64,000 bases of DNA from Pantoea alhagi (GTDB lineage: Bacteria; Pseudomonadota; Gammaproteobacteria; Enterobacterales; Enterobacteriaceae): assembly GCF_002101395.1 (NCBI RefSeq), contig NZ_CP019706.1, positions 4,030,001-4,094,000 on the forward strand. The letters are read 5' to 3'. The notes beneath the pieces were generated by a model. The model saw only the letters and a program-made list of their open reading frames with translations, ran no database searches and was not told where the DNA came from. Of the stretch, positions 8,406 to 16,327 are shown in pieces (within the stretch, counting starts at the first letter, position 1; each line of letters begins with the position of its first letter). The position numbers and the translations under genes were made by a program.

Positions 8406-8654
8406 TCAGATATTTTTTACTTCAACCAGTACCAGCGGATTTCTTTTTACTTTGCAGGCCTGTGTCCAGGCAAGCTGGCAGACAGAACAGTAGTCATGTA
8501 CCTCCGACTGATATTCATATTCAATATAACAACGAAACTTCTCACCATACGAACTAAGCCGGCAGAAGCGACGCGGTTCCAGCAGCTCGTCCAGCTGCAA
8601 AAAAGTCAGTGCAGAAGGATTATGGAATCCAACGCGAATACGATAAGTAGTCAT
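8406..8654 (-). CDS. Hypothetical small protein
   Basis: 82 residues, rich in aromatic residues and Arg (MTTYRIRVGFHNPSALTFLQLDELLEPRRFCRL), with a CSVC pair near residue 57. No signal or membrane segment. A weak GGAAAT ribosome site precedes the ATG. It reads as a coherent protein but I do not recognise a family. It converges on the GST gene with a hairpin between the two stops. Confidence 0.5.
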   Translation of the reverse strand: MTTYRIRVGFHNPSALTFLQLDELLEPRRFCRLSSYGEKFRCYIEYEYQSEVHDYCSVCQLAWTQACKVKRNPLVLVEVKNI

Positions 8655-8871
8655 GCGTCGATTATTTCCATAAAGCTCAGTCCAGGCCAGCTGATCGTAC
8701 TTCTTCCTGAGATAGGCAAAAGCTTAAAAATCGCATTCTGTCTGTTGAAACCATTAACATTCTGTACAAAAAAATCCCTTGTCTGTAGGATATTTTGCGT
8801 GTTTCAACCGGAGCCTTCAACGCGCCACGATAGCCGGAAATTAATAGATTAATAACGCTATGGAGAAAGTC

Positions 8872-8991
8872 ATGACGCTGAAAAAATTGATGTGGCTACT
8901 GGCAATAGCCGCAGGCTTTACTGCGGCGATTCACGTATCCGATAGTCTGATTAACCAACAGATCGCCCAAATGGCAGAACAGGAAGAGTGA
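8872..8991 (+). CDS. 39-residue small membrane/secreted peptide
   Basis: A short ORF (MTLKKLMWLLAIAAGFTAAI, then a polar tail ending AEQEE) with a good GGAG site at 8862-8865, 6 nt from the ATG. The lysine-flanked hydrophobic N-terminus (about residues 6-20) is a single transmembrane segment or uncleaved signal; the tail is polar and acidic. It resembles the single-span stress microproteins of enterobacteria in design, but no homolog is named. Confidence 0.55.
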   Translation: MTLKKLMWLLAIAAGFTAAIHVSDSLINQQIAQMAEQEE

Positions 8992-9315
8992 CGTTTTTAT
9001 CCGTGCGCTAAAGTTCCACCGCCGCGCGCCGATAGTCATCAAACCTGACGAGATAGCGCTGTGCCTGTGGGTTCGCCCTGCTCGTAAGGTGACTAATCAC
9101 TGACGTAATCTTGTAAGCTGCTTGCCGGTATCGCTATCGGCCCTTCGGAAATGTCCAGCCCGCTTCGTGCGGGCTTTTTTATGGCGTTAACTCACCGCTT
9201 TTCTGCTGCTGCTGACTGACCATTACAGCGCCATGGCGTATGGCTGATCCGTTGATGCCGCAAAAGCATAAGCTGTGCTTTACTTAAAAGTCCTTCCCCG
9301 GCGGCGAAAAGATCC
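8992..9315. other. Intergenic region ending in a strong terminator; possible small RNA
   Basis: No ORF. From 8992 to 9156 the sequence contains several small inverted repeats (for example GTGA-CTAA-TCAC near 9092-9103) and ends in the strong intrinsic terminator at 9157-9180. This could be the 3' UTR of the 39-aa gene or an independent small RNA. Confidence 0.35.
9157..9180 (+). terminator. Strong intrinsic terminator
   Basis: AGCCCGC-TTCGT-GCGGGCT followed by T5: a perfect 7-bp GC-rich stem. It lies 166 bp after the nearest upstream stop codon. Confidence 0.85.
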
Positions 9316-10875
9316 ATGAAAATCAGCAAAAAACTTTCCGGTACGTTTGTTCTGCACTCTTCGCTTGGCAGGACAATGATGATATTTATGCTGCTGTTGC
9401 TGACGGCGGTGCTGGTGGTTAGCGCATGGACGCTTGACCGCTCCTGGTCGCGTAAGCTACAGGATACCGAGAGTAGCGCGGTCAACCTTTCTGTGTCACA
9501 GGCGCGTCAGGCTGAAGATACCTTTTTACAAACGGAAATCACGCTGCGTGCTATCCAGCGTGAGATCCCGGCTGGCGGTCCAACCCATGCGGATAAAGCA
9601 GCGCTAAACGCCGCACTGGCAGAGATGAAAAGTGGACTGCCGCAACTGAATGGCCTGTTTGTTTATGATGCTCTGGGAAACTGGATCGCCACTGCCGCCG
9701 CCCAAACGTCAACCGGCATGAATAATGCCGATCGGGAATATTTTACTTACCATCGTAACAATCGTCATGGTGGTATCCATATCGGTCAGGTGATCCGTAG
9801 CCGTTTGACCGGCGAACTGGTGATCCCGGTTTCGATACGTCTGAATGATGCGGGCAACGGCTTCGTCGGCGTGGCGCTGGCAACGGTGCGGATTGAATCT
9901 TTTAAGCGTTTTTACAGCTATTTTGAGCTGGGCGAGGGCGACCTGCTGGCGCTGCTGCTGGATGACGGAACCGCTTTGTATGTCCGCCCTTTTCCGGATA
10001 CTTTTATCAATCAAAGCCTCTCAGCCAGCCCGTTGTTTACCACTCAGCTGGTTCGTGCGGATCGGGGAAAAGGCACCTGGAACTCTGCGTTGGATAATAA
10101 AGTGCGTATTTTTGGCTATGCACGCTCCGGTCAGTATCCACTGATTGTGGCGGCCGGATTCGATAAATCTGCGCTCTGGTCACGTTGGTTGCATGACAGC
10201 ATGCCGGATTTGGTGCTAAACGGTACGCTGCTGCTGATCATCGTTTTGATCGGCACTCTGGTTCTGCGTCAGGTGCGCACCAATGTAGAAAACCAGGTCG
10301 AGCTCACCACGCTGCGCGATGAGCTGACCACCATCAATCAAAGCCTGCAGGCGCTGGCGCTGCTGGATGGTCTGACAGGCCTGGCGAACCGTCGCCAGTT
10401 TGATCTTTTTCTGGGTCAAAGCCTGAAACGTTCGGCGCTCAACGGCAAAGGGGTGGGATTAATCATGATGGACATCGATTTTTTCAAACTTTACAACGAT
10501 ACCTATGGTCACGTTGCTGGCGACAACTGCCTGCGGCGCGTAGGAGAGGCGCTGAAAAATCTCCCCCTGCGGCAAACAGATTTAATAGCACGCTACGGCG
10601 GTGAAGAGTTTGCGATTGTGCTGCCGGATACCTCGCCTGACGCGACCTTGCATATTGCACAAAGCGCCGTTGATGCGGTACGCGAAGCGGCTATCCCGCA
10701 TGAAAGCACTACATTAGAAGCGGGCGTGGTAACGCTTAGTGCTGGCTGTATTGTTCTGGTGGGCAGTGATGACGGACAGGATGCGCAGCGCATTAAGGAA
10801 GGTGCCGACCATGCGCTCTATCAGGCCAAGCACGATGGTCGCAACCGGGCATTAATAAGCGAGGCGAGTGAATAA
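9316..10875 (+). CDS. Membrane-bound sensor diguanylate cyclase (Cache-GGDEF)
   Basis: 519 residues. A first transmembrane helix (about 20-40) is followed by a periplasmic sensor domain of about 250 residues (dCache-type: LNGLFVYDALGNWIATA, the NADREYF block), a second helix (about 297-318) and a C-terminal GGDEF domain from about residue 350. The active-site loop reads RYGGEEF near residue 427, and the RQTD five residues before it fits the RxxD inhibitory I-site, so c-di-GMP feedback is expected. It synthesises c-di-GMP from GTP at the inner membrane; the periplasmic ligand is unknown. Start at 9316 is the first in-frame Met; its ribosome site is weak. Confidence 0.9.
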   Translation: MKISKKLSGTFVLHSSLGRTMMIFMLLLLTAVLVVSAWTLDRSWSRKLQDTESSAVNLSVSQARQAEDTFLQTEITLRAIQREIPAGGPTHADKAALNAALAEMKSGLPQLNGLFVYDALGNWIATAAAQTSTGMNNADREYFTYHRNNRHGGIHIGQVIRSRLTGELVIPVSIRLNDAGNGFVGVALATVRIESFKRFYSYFELGEGDLLALLLDDGTALYVRPFPDTFINQSLSASPLFTTQLVRADRGKGTWNSALDNKVRIFGYARSGQYPLIVAAGFDKSALWSRWLHDSMPDLVLNGTLLLIIVLIGTLVLRQVRTNVENQVELTTLRDELTTINQSLQALALLDGLTGLANRRQFDLFLGQSLKRSALNGKGVGLIMMDIDFFKLYNDTYGHVAGDNCLRRVGEALKNLPLRQTDLIARYGGEEFAIVLPDTSPDATLHIAQSAVDAVREAAIPHESTTLEAGVVTLSAGCIVLVGSDDGQDAQRIKEGADHALYQAKHDGRNRALISEASE

Positions 10876-10950
10876 TTCGCATCCTCCCGCCTGTTGTTGG
10901 CAACGCTTCTGCCTGAGCGGGAAAGAGGCTTCCCTCTCCCGCTACGCCGG

Positions 10951-12180
10951 TTACATCATTGAATAGAGCAGCGCCGAAAGTGTGGCAATACCGCCAGCTA
11001 AAATCACCAACGCTTTGCCGCCGCGCAGAAAAGCGAGACCGGGCTTGTTATAAATCAGCCAGGCGGGGATTAAAAACAGAATAATGGCAATCAGCGGGCC
11101 GCAGAATGCTTCGATCAACGTAATGACGTTTGGATTTTCATAAACAATCAACGAGGTGACGCCATACATTGCCAGCATGGCCGCCGCCTGGCTGATTTTT
11201 CGGCTTTTATCGCTACGGCAGTTAAACAGCCTGACGATAAAGTCGCTAAAGGTTTCCGCTACCGATAGCGAGACGCCAAGGAAGGATTTTGTCATGCCGA
11301 TAATGGCGATCAGGGGCGCGATATAAAACAGCACGCCAGCGCTGCCCGGTGATGAAATAACCGACAGCACGTTCAGATTTTTCTCTTTTGCCTCGACAAA
11401 TGTTGCGGGCGGAATGCTCAATACACAGCTGAAAACAAAAAAGATAATACTGAGGAATATCGCCAGATAGGCAACTTTTATTACCCGATATACCCGCGGT
11501 TTATCTTGCGATTGCTGATAGTGCGCCACCAAAGGAGAGATAATCGGTGCACAGCAAAAAGAGAAAGTAATGAGCGGCAGCGTCAGCCAGATATTTTTAA
11601 AGGTAGTTTCAGCAGAGGCATCGGGCAGCGCATTCAGGGCATCGGTCACATTACTCCAGCGCCACGCCGGGATCTGTACAGCGGCAATTGCAATAATGGC
11701 CACGGCGAAAGGCAACGCCAGAGTGCCTAACGTGCCAACGACTTTGCTGCGGCCTTTGCTCAGAATACCAAACAGCACAACCATACATAACAGAGTCAGT
11801 AACCCTTTGTTGATGCGAACGAAGTGGAGATGATCTACCAGAAAGTTATCCAGGGCATTAACCAGAGAAATGCCATACACCAGCATTACCGGATAAAACG
11901 CGACGCAGTAGAGCAACGTCATCAGCCAGTCGCCACGCGGCCCAAACCAGGTGCTCAGGGCTGGCAGGCGCTGCGGCGTCGCTTCGCTCATATAGACGCG
12001 CGCCAGCACCAGATGCGGCAGTAATGAGAGCGGTAACCCCAGCAGCAGCATAATAATAAAAATAAGCGGGCCACGCGTACCAATCTCAACCGGCAAAAAA
12101 AGCGTGCCTGCGCCCACCGTGGTGCCATACAAACCTAACGTCCAGATTGTATCCTGGAGTTTCCAACCCTGCTGTTTCAT
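10951..12180 (-). CDS. Hydroxy/aromatic amino acid permease family (HAAAP) transporter
   Basis: 409 residues with about 11 transmembrane helices. The opening KLQDTIWTLGLYGTTVGAGTLFLPV is the conserved first-helix region of the SdaC/TdcC/YhjV/YqeG family, which imports serine, threonine or aromatic amino acids by proton symport in the inner membrane. Length fits the family. The start at 12180 is the only sensible one because the conserved block begins at residue 5. It converges on the diguanylate cyclase gene, with a hairpin at 10916-10943 between them. Substrate cannot be told from sequence alone. Confidence 0.85.
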   Translation of the reverse strand: MKQQGWKLQDTIWTLGLYGTTVGAGTLFLPVEIGTRGPLIFIIMLLLGLPLSLLPHLVLARVYMSEATPQRLPALSTWFGPRGDWLMTLLYCVAFYPVMLVYGISLVNALDNFLVDHLHFVRINKGLLTLLCMVVLFGILSKGRSKVVGTLGTLALPFAVAIIAIAAVQIPAWRWSNVTDALNALPDASAETTFKNIWLTLPLITFSFCCAPIISPLVAHYQQSQDKPRVYRVIKVAYLAIFLSIIFFVFSCVLSIPPATFVEAKEKNLNVLSVISSPGSAGVLFYIAPLIAIIGMTKSFLGVSLSVAETFSDFIVRLFNCRSDKSRKISQAAAMLAMYGVTSLIVYENPNVITLIEAFCGPLIAIILFLIPAWLIYNKPGLAFLRGGKALVILAGGIATLSALLYSMM

Positions 12181-12540
12181 AAAAACCTACAAATAAACCA
12201 TCACGAATCGAATAAAATGTACAGACTTTATGCCTTTGGGTTAAGGGAACCCGTCAGGATAGAAAAACGTCTGCAGAAGCGCATTCTATCAGAAAAAAGA
12301 TAACAGGGCGGCGTGTCAGTAAATTGTATAATTATGAGGCAAAATATCAGGTTCTATTAAAGCGGGGAAAGTCATTCTAAATATGACTATTTATTCTACT
12401 AATCTGTTTTCTTATTATTTTATAAAGGCAAAATTATCATCTAACAGCAAATAATTAACAGGACGTTTATCTTTATGAAATAAATCAGGCCGGGAGCATA
12501 AAAGCGTTGCAGATAAACTGTTTGTCAGCGCAGCCTGGGT
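12181..12540. other. Upstream region of the permease gene
   Basis: AT-rich, no coding ORF. It probably contains the permease promoter (minus strand). Nothing else was recognised. Confidence 0.4.
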
Positions 12541-12616
12541 TGGAACGGGCAGCAGGACTCGAACCCGCATCCTCAGCCGGTACGGCTGGCGTAATCACCG
12601 CTTATACCACGCCCGT
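12541..12616 (-). tRNA. tRNA-like gene with aberrant anticodon loop (isotype undetermined)
   Basis: A 76-nt cloverleaf with encoded CCA folds on the minus strand. The acceptor stem is ACGGGCG / TGCCCGT, the T arm is GCGGG-TTCGAGT-CCTGC, the D loop contains AAGCGGTGA with GG at 18-19, and the variable loop is only GGAT (4 nt). The anticodon arm is odd: loop C-G-T-A-C-C-G, so position 33 is G instead of the near-universal U, 27-43 is mismatched and 32-38 can pair. The formal anticodon would be TAC (Val). It is either a tRNA pseudogene or a tRNA-like RNA with another role. Confidence 0.65.
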
Positions 12617-12646
12617 ATTGCAAAAGTGTGAAAGGACGATGTCAGC

Positions 12647-12832
12647 CTAAAGGCTTTTAGTCCACCGGGGAGGTTCAGCCGGGTTGGTCAGGCAGGAAGC
12701 CATAGTAAGAGGACGTTGGCAGCAGGCGCAGCTCGCTCCGTGCTGGTTTTTTTTAGTGCTGGACTGGCAGGTAAAGATGAATTTATTGCTACCGCAGACG
12801 GGACAACAAAACTTTAATGAATGCATAATCAC
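12647..12832 (-). CDS. Small zinc-ribbon-like protein
   Basis: 61 residues with two Cys pairs: CPVCGSNKF near residue 10 and CACC near residue 35. This is the layout of the short putative zinc-binding proteins of enterobacteria that also fits the protein encoded at 56136-56366. A GAGGTGATT-like ribosome site precedes the start region (ATG 12832). It lies head-to-tail behind the tRNA-like gene on the same strand. Function unknown. Confidence 0.5.
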   Translation of the reverse strand: MIMHSLKFCCPVCGSNKFIFTCQSSTKKNQHGASCACCQRPLTMASCLTNPAEPPRWTKSL

Positions 12833-13094
12833 CTCACGTAAAAAACATCTCGTTCATTTCTGACGAGCCTTAAGACTACGCTTAACCTTCGCTTTAACAA
12901 GCCTCCGTATTGTTTAAAATTGCATATATTTATCTATATTTGTCAGTCAGGGTTACCCAAACAGGCTTAGCGTTATACCGCCGCTGCGATCGTTTAGGAT
13001 AAATCTTAATCATCGCCCTTTCATCTTTGCTAAATGGCAAACTGGATATCTGCGTTTAGGATGATAATTCAGACCACGGTAATCAGGAGGTGTT

Positions 13095-13352
13095 ATGCCC
13101 TCTGTTCAACTGCACATCAAAGACCATCCGGAATATGCATTCACCGGTAACTATTTTACAGAGCAGCCTGAAGGAGAAAATGCATCCCCACGCAGCCATT
13201 TTGAAATTTTAAAGGCGACGCAGCCTGCCGAAGCTTTTGAGGAGCTGAATCAGGGCGATACCGTGACCTTTGTTTCCGCCAGCGGCCAGGCGGAAGAGAT
13301 GTTGCTGAGTAACGAAACGCCCTCACATATTATTTTTGTCTCTCGCGACTAG
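13095..13352 (+). CDS. Hypothetical small acidic protein
   Basis: 85 residues, acidic, mixed alpha/beta in appearance (MPSVQLHIKDHPEYAFTGNY; GDTVTFVSASGQAEEMLLS). A very good AGGAGGTGTT ribosome site precedes ATG 13095. No signal, cysteine or membrane segment. A terminator-like hairpin with T7 follows at 13390-13455, so it is probably a single-gene unit and not part of the ars operon. I do not recognise the family. Confidence 0.6.
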   Translation: MPSVQLHIKDHPEYAFTGNYFTEQPEGENASPRSHFEILKATQPAEAFEELNQGDTVTFVSASGQAEEMLLSNETPSHIIFVSRD

Positions 13353-13389
13353 CTTTCAGGCGACATAGCCTGACATCTGGCCTGTTTGT

Positions 13390-13455
13390 CAGCCCCGTTT
13401 CTGTACGCGTCTCATGCTGCTGAGGTGCGTTTTACAGGAGCGGGGCTGTTTTTTT
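13390..13455 (+). terminator. Terminator-like long hairpin upstream of arsB
   Basis: CAGCCCCG at 13390-13397 pairs exactly with CGGGGCTG at 13441-13448, followed by T7; the loop is long (43 nt). It could terminate the gene at 13095 or act as an attenuator for arsBC. Confidence 0.55.
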
Positions 13456-13508
13456 GTCTTTGGCTGCTGTATTTGTTATTACCTTTTTTATTTCACAGCG
13501 GAGTTGCC

Positions 13509-14792
13509 ATGTTGTTGGCTGGTGCGATTTTTATTTTTACCCTTGTCCTGGTTATCTGGCAGCCGCGCGGCCTGCAGATTGGCTGGAGCGCCTCTATCGG
13601 CGCTGCGCTGGCTCTGCTTAGCGGTGCGGTTAGCGTCAGCGATATCAGCATTGTCTGGCAAATCGTCTGGAACGCCACGGCCACCTTTATTGCCATTATT
13701 ATTATTAGCCTGTTGTTGGATGAAAGCGGTTTTTTTGAATGGGCAGCGCTGCATGTGGCGCGTGGTGGGCATGGTCGTGGAAAACGGCTGTTTACTCTGA
13801 TTATTCTACTGGGTGCCTGCGTAGCGGCGCTGTTTGCCAATGATGGCGCCGCGCTTATTCTCACCCCTATCGTGATTGCCATGCTGCTGGCGCTGGGCTT
13901 TAGTCGTGCCTCAACGCTCGCCTTCGTGATGGCCGCCGGATTTATTGCCGATACCTCCAGCCTGCCGCTGGTGGTTTCCAACCTGGTCAACATCGTAACG
14001 GCGGACTATTTCCATCTGGGCTTTAATGATTACGCGCGGGTTATGGTGCCGGTGGATCTTGCTGCCATTGCCGCCAGCCTGGCCATGCTGCACCTTTTCT
14101 TCCGTCGGGATATTCCTGCCGTCTATGATACCGCACGACTTAAGGCGCCCCGGGAGGCCATTCGCGATCGTCGTACCTTCAGGGCGGGCTGGATCGTGCT
14201 GGCTATCCTGCTGATTGGTTTTTTTGTGCTGGAGCCGCTTGGCGTGCCGGTAAGCCTGGTGGCTGCAGTGGCCGCGCTGATCCTCTGGCTGATTGCCCGT
14301 CAGGGGAAAGTTATTGATACCGGCAAAGTATTACGCGGCGCGCCGTGGCAAATTGTGATTTTTTCCCTCGGCATGTATCTGGTGGTTTACGGACTGCGTA
14401 ACGCGGGCCTGACCAGCTTTATCTCTGCCCTTCTCAATCAGCTGGCGCAACAGGGCATTTGGGTCGCTACGCTTGGTACAGGCCTGCTTACCGCTGCGCT
14501 TTCTTCGGTAATGAATAATATGCCGACGGTATTAATCGGCGCACTCTCCATTAACGCCAGTGATGCGCAGGGCGTGATAAAAGAGGCAATGATTTACGCC
14601 AATATCATCGGCTGCGATCTGGGTCCTAAAATTACCCCGATCGGTAGCCTGGCAACGCTGTTGTGGCTGCATGTGCTGGCGCAAAAGGATATTCGTATCA
14701 GCTGGGGCTACTACTTCCGTGTGGGTTTGGTTATGACGCTGCCGGTTTTAGTGGTGACGCTTATCGCACTGGCGCTGTGGCTGTCAGTATAA
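13509..14792 (+). CDS. arsB: Arsenite efflux membrane protein ArsB
   Basis: 427 residues, about 12 transmembrane helices; pumps arsenite or antimonite out across the inner membrane. The sequence follows E. coli ArsB closely: MLLAGAIFIFTLVLVIWQP at the start, then LLDESGFFEWAALHV, ANDGAALILTP, MNNMPTVLIGALSI and GCDLGPKITPIGSLATLLWL. I set the start at 13509 (GCGGAG upstream) because that matches E. coli ArsB; the longer frame to 13386 would run through the terminator hairpin. arsC follows by 30 bp. No arsR lies upstream, unlike the usual arsRBC order. Confidence 0.95.
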   Translation: MLLAGAIFIFTLVLVIWQPRGLQIGWSASIGAALALLSGAVSVSDISIVWQIVWNATATFIAIIIISLLLDESGFFEWAALHVARGGHGRGKRLFTLIILLGACVAALFANDGAALILTPIVIAMLLALGFSRASTLAFVMAAGFIADTSSLPLVVSNLVNIVTADYFHLGFNDYARVMVPVDLAAIAASLAMLHLFFRRDIPAVYDTARLKAPREAIRDRRTFRAGWIVLAILLIGFFVLEPLGVPVSLVAAVAALILWLIARQGKVIDTGKVLRGAPWQIVIFSLGMYLVVYGLRNAGLTSFISALLNQLAQQGIWVATLGTGLLTAALSSVMNNMPTVLIGALSINASDAQGVIKEAMIYANIIGCDLGPKITPIGSLATLLWLHVLAQKDIRISWGYYFRVGLVMTLPVLVVTLIALALWLSV

Positions 14793-14822
14793 TCTGTCCA
14801 TGGCTATTTTTGAGAGGCTTTA

Positions 14823-15245
14823 ATGAGCATTACTATCTATCACAATCCGAACTGCGGAACTTCGCGCAATACGCTGGCGCTGATTCGCAACAGCGGCGAT
14901 GAACCACACATTGTTTATTATCTGGAAACGCCGCCTTCGCAGGCAGAGCTGAAAGCGCTACTTGAAAAGATGGGCACTGGCGTACGCGATTTATTACGAA
15001 AAAACGTTGAGCCTTATGCCACGCTGGGACTGGAAGAAGATCGTTTTAGCGATGAACAGCTTATTGATTTTATGGTGCAGTATCCGTTGCTGATTAACCG
15101 CCCGATTGTGGTGACGCCGTTGGGTACCCGGCTCTGCCGCCCGGCGGAAAAGGTTCTGGATATTCTGCCTAATCCGCAGCAGGGAATGTTTGTTAAAGAG
15201 GATGGCGAAATCATCATTGATGAGACCGGGAAACGCCTGAAATAA
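14823..15245 (+). CDS. arsC: Arsenate reductase (glutaredoxin type) ArsC
   Basis: 140 residues, the family length. It reduces arsenate to arsenite with glutathione/glutaredoxin so that ArsB can export it. The catalytic Cys is in HNPNCGTSRN at residue 12; the conserved RPIVVTPLGTRLCRP block (residues 93-107) supplies the arginines that bind oxyanion. GAGGC lies before ATG 14823, 30 bp after the arsB stop, so the two genes form an operon. A long perfect hairpin follows the stop. Confidence 0.95.
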   Translation: MSITIYHNPNCGTSRNTLALIRNSGDEPHIVYYLETPPSQAELKALLEKMGTGVRDLLRKNVEPYATLGLEEDRFSDEQLIDFMVQYPLLINRPIVVTPLGTRLCRPAEKVLDILPNPQQGMFVKEDGEIIIDETGKRLK

Positions 15246-15256
15246 TGGCAATGTAG

Positions 15257-15289
15257 CTAACCGCCATCGTACAGAACGATGGCGGTTAG
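15257..15289. terminator. Perfect 14-bp hairpin after arsC
   Basis: CTAACCGCCATCGT / ACGATGGCGGTTAG with a 5-nt loop. There is no T tract on either side, so it may stabilise the 3' end or halt transcription inefficiently between arsC and the convergent lipoprotein ORF. Confidence 0.5.
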
Positions 15290-15314
15290 TCGCCTGGAAC
15301 TGCTAAACGCCCTG

Positions 15315-15443
15315 CTAGCGACACTGCCCTGTTATACCATCCCGCCCGTTTGGACAAACATCCGAGGCAGGGATCAGTGACGCCATACCCCATGAACAAC
15401 CGGTAAGATATAAACAGACCACCAGCATTAATACCTTTTTCAT
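15315..15443 (-). CDS. Small lipoprotein, 42 residues
   Basis: A short ORF starting MKKVLMLVVCLYLTGCSWG: a classic lipoprotein signal with lipobox LTGC (Cys 16) and a Ser at +2, which would favour outer-membrane sorting. The mature peptide is only 27 residues, with two more cysteines. A GGGGAG ribosome site lies just upstream of the ATG. The design resembles entericidin-like or other tiny enterobacterial lipoproteins, but I cannot name it. Confidence 0.65.
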   Translation of the reverse strand: MKKVLMLVVCLYLTGCSWGMASLIPASDVCPNGRDGITGQCR

Positions 15444-15683
15444 AGCTCCCCTTCTGATGCGCCTGGGTATCTTGTTACCTGCGCACCTATTATAGGCGCT
15501 GTTTTCACCTTAGCAGCCCGCACATGACGTTTTTGCGCAGCAGGTTGGCTTAGCGCGCTTTTTTAGCATCTGATAAGCTTTTCCCATATCCAACGAGCGT
15601 AACCCTGTAGAAGGTTCGTCAAGCATCTTGTTCGATTTCTTAGGCAGCTCTAATATTTATAAACTCACTGCAAGGGAGTTCTT

Positions 15684-16040
15684 ATGAAAAAAGATACACT
15701 GTTCAGCTACGCCCGGGAACATTTTAACGCAGAGCCGGAATATCTCTGGAGCAACCTGCCAGACTATGCAGTGCTTCGCCATCATGATGGCGATAAATGG
15801 TTTGGTATCGTGATGAACGTACCAGGTACAAAGCTGGGACTGAAAACAGATGAAAACATTGATATTCTTGTGGTTAAGATCAGACCTGAACATCTGGGCT
15901 CATTACGTCTGAAAGAGGGTATTTTGCCCGCTTACCATATGAATAAAGAGCATTGGGTCAGTGTGATGCTTTCCGGGCCGCTGTCCGCGAAAGAAATCCA
16001 TGAGCTGCTTGCTGACAGTCATGACCTGACCTCAGGCTAA
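15684..16040 (+). CDS. MmcQ/YjbR family protein
   Basis: 118 residues with the YjbR signature: N-terminal YAREHFNAEPEYLWSNLPDYAVLRH, central HDGDKWFGIVMNVP, then a block ending AYHMNKEHWVSVML. The family has a CyaY-like fold and is thought to bind DNA, without a proven role. Start ATG 15684 follows AAGGGAG. Monocistronic. Confident family call, function open. Confidence 0.85.
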   Translation: MKKDTLFSYAREHFNAEPEYLWSNLPDYAVLRHHDGDKWFGIVMNVPGTKLGLKTDENIDILVVKIRPEHLGSLRLKEGILPAYHMNKEHWVSVMLSGPLSAKEIHELLADSHDLTSG

Positions 16041-16140
16041 ATCCGGGTTCAAATACCTGTCGCTTAACAGCGGCATATCATCTGCCTGATACCTTCATAC
16101 GCTGATGCTTCCCGGCCTGGTGTATGCATGCTTAGCCGTT

Positions 16141-16206
16141 AATGTTCATTTTTCGCTCATCGCTGCCTGACACTGCGCGCTGGTTTGCGCCAGAAGCGGC
16201 CACTTT
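16141..16206. repeat. Dispersed two-arm palindromic repeat, copy 1
   Basis: Diverged copy: left arm TTTTTCGCTCATCGCTG, right arm TTTGCGCCAGAAGCGGCC. It is the leftmost copy of the family and lies in the gap before the TetR gene at 16328. Confidence 0.55.
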
Positions 16207-16299
16207 CTGACTACATCAGCCATATGAACCAGAGCGCGCTCACATCTGGAAAACGTTGCCTGCGTTCTCTGAAAATGTACTTAGCCTGTTGCCTGACAG

Positions 16300-16319
16300 G
16301 GTAGAACGATCGTTCTACC
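16300..16319. promoter_or_regulatory. Perfect 20-bp palindrome, likely TetR operator
   Basis: GGTAGAACGATCGTTCTACC equals its own reverse complement and ends 8 bp before the ATG of the TetR gene at 16328. Size, symmetry and position fit autoregulation by that TetR. Confidence 0.8.
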
Positions 16320-16327
16320 ATCGCTTC

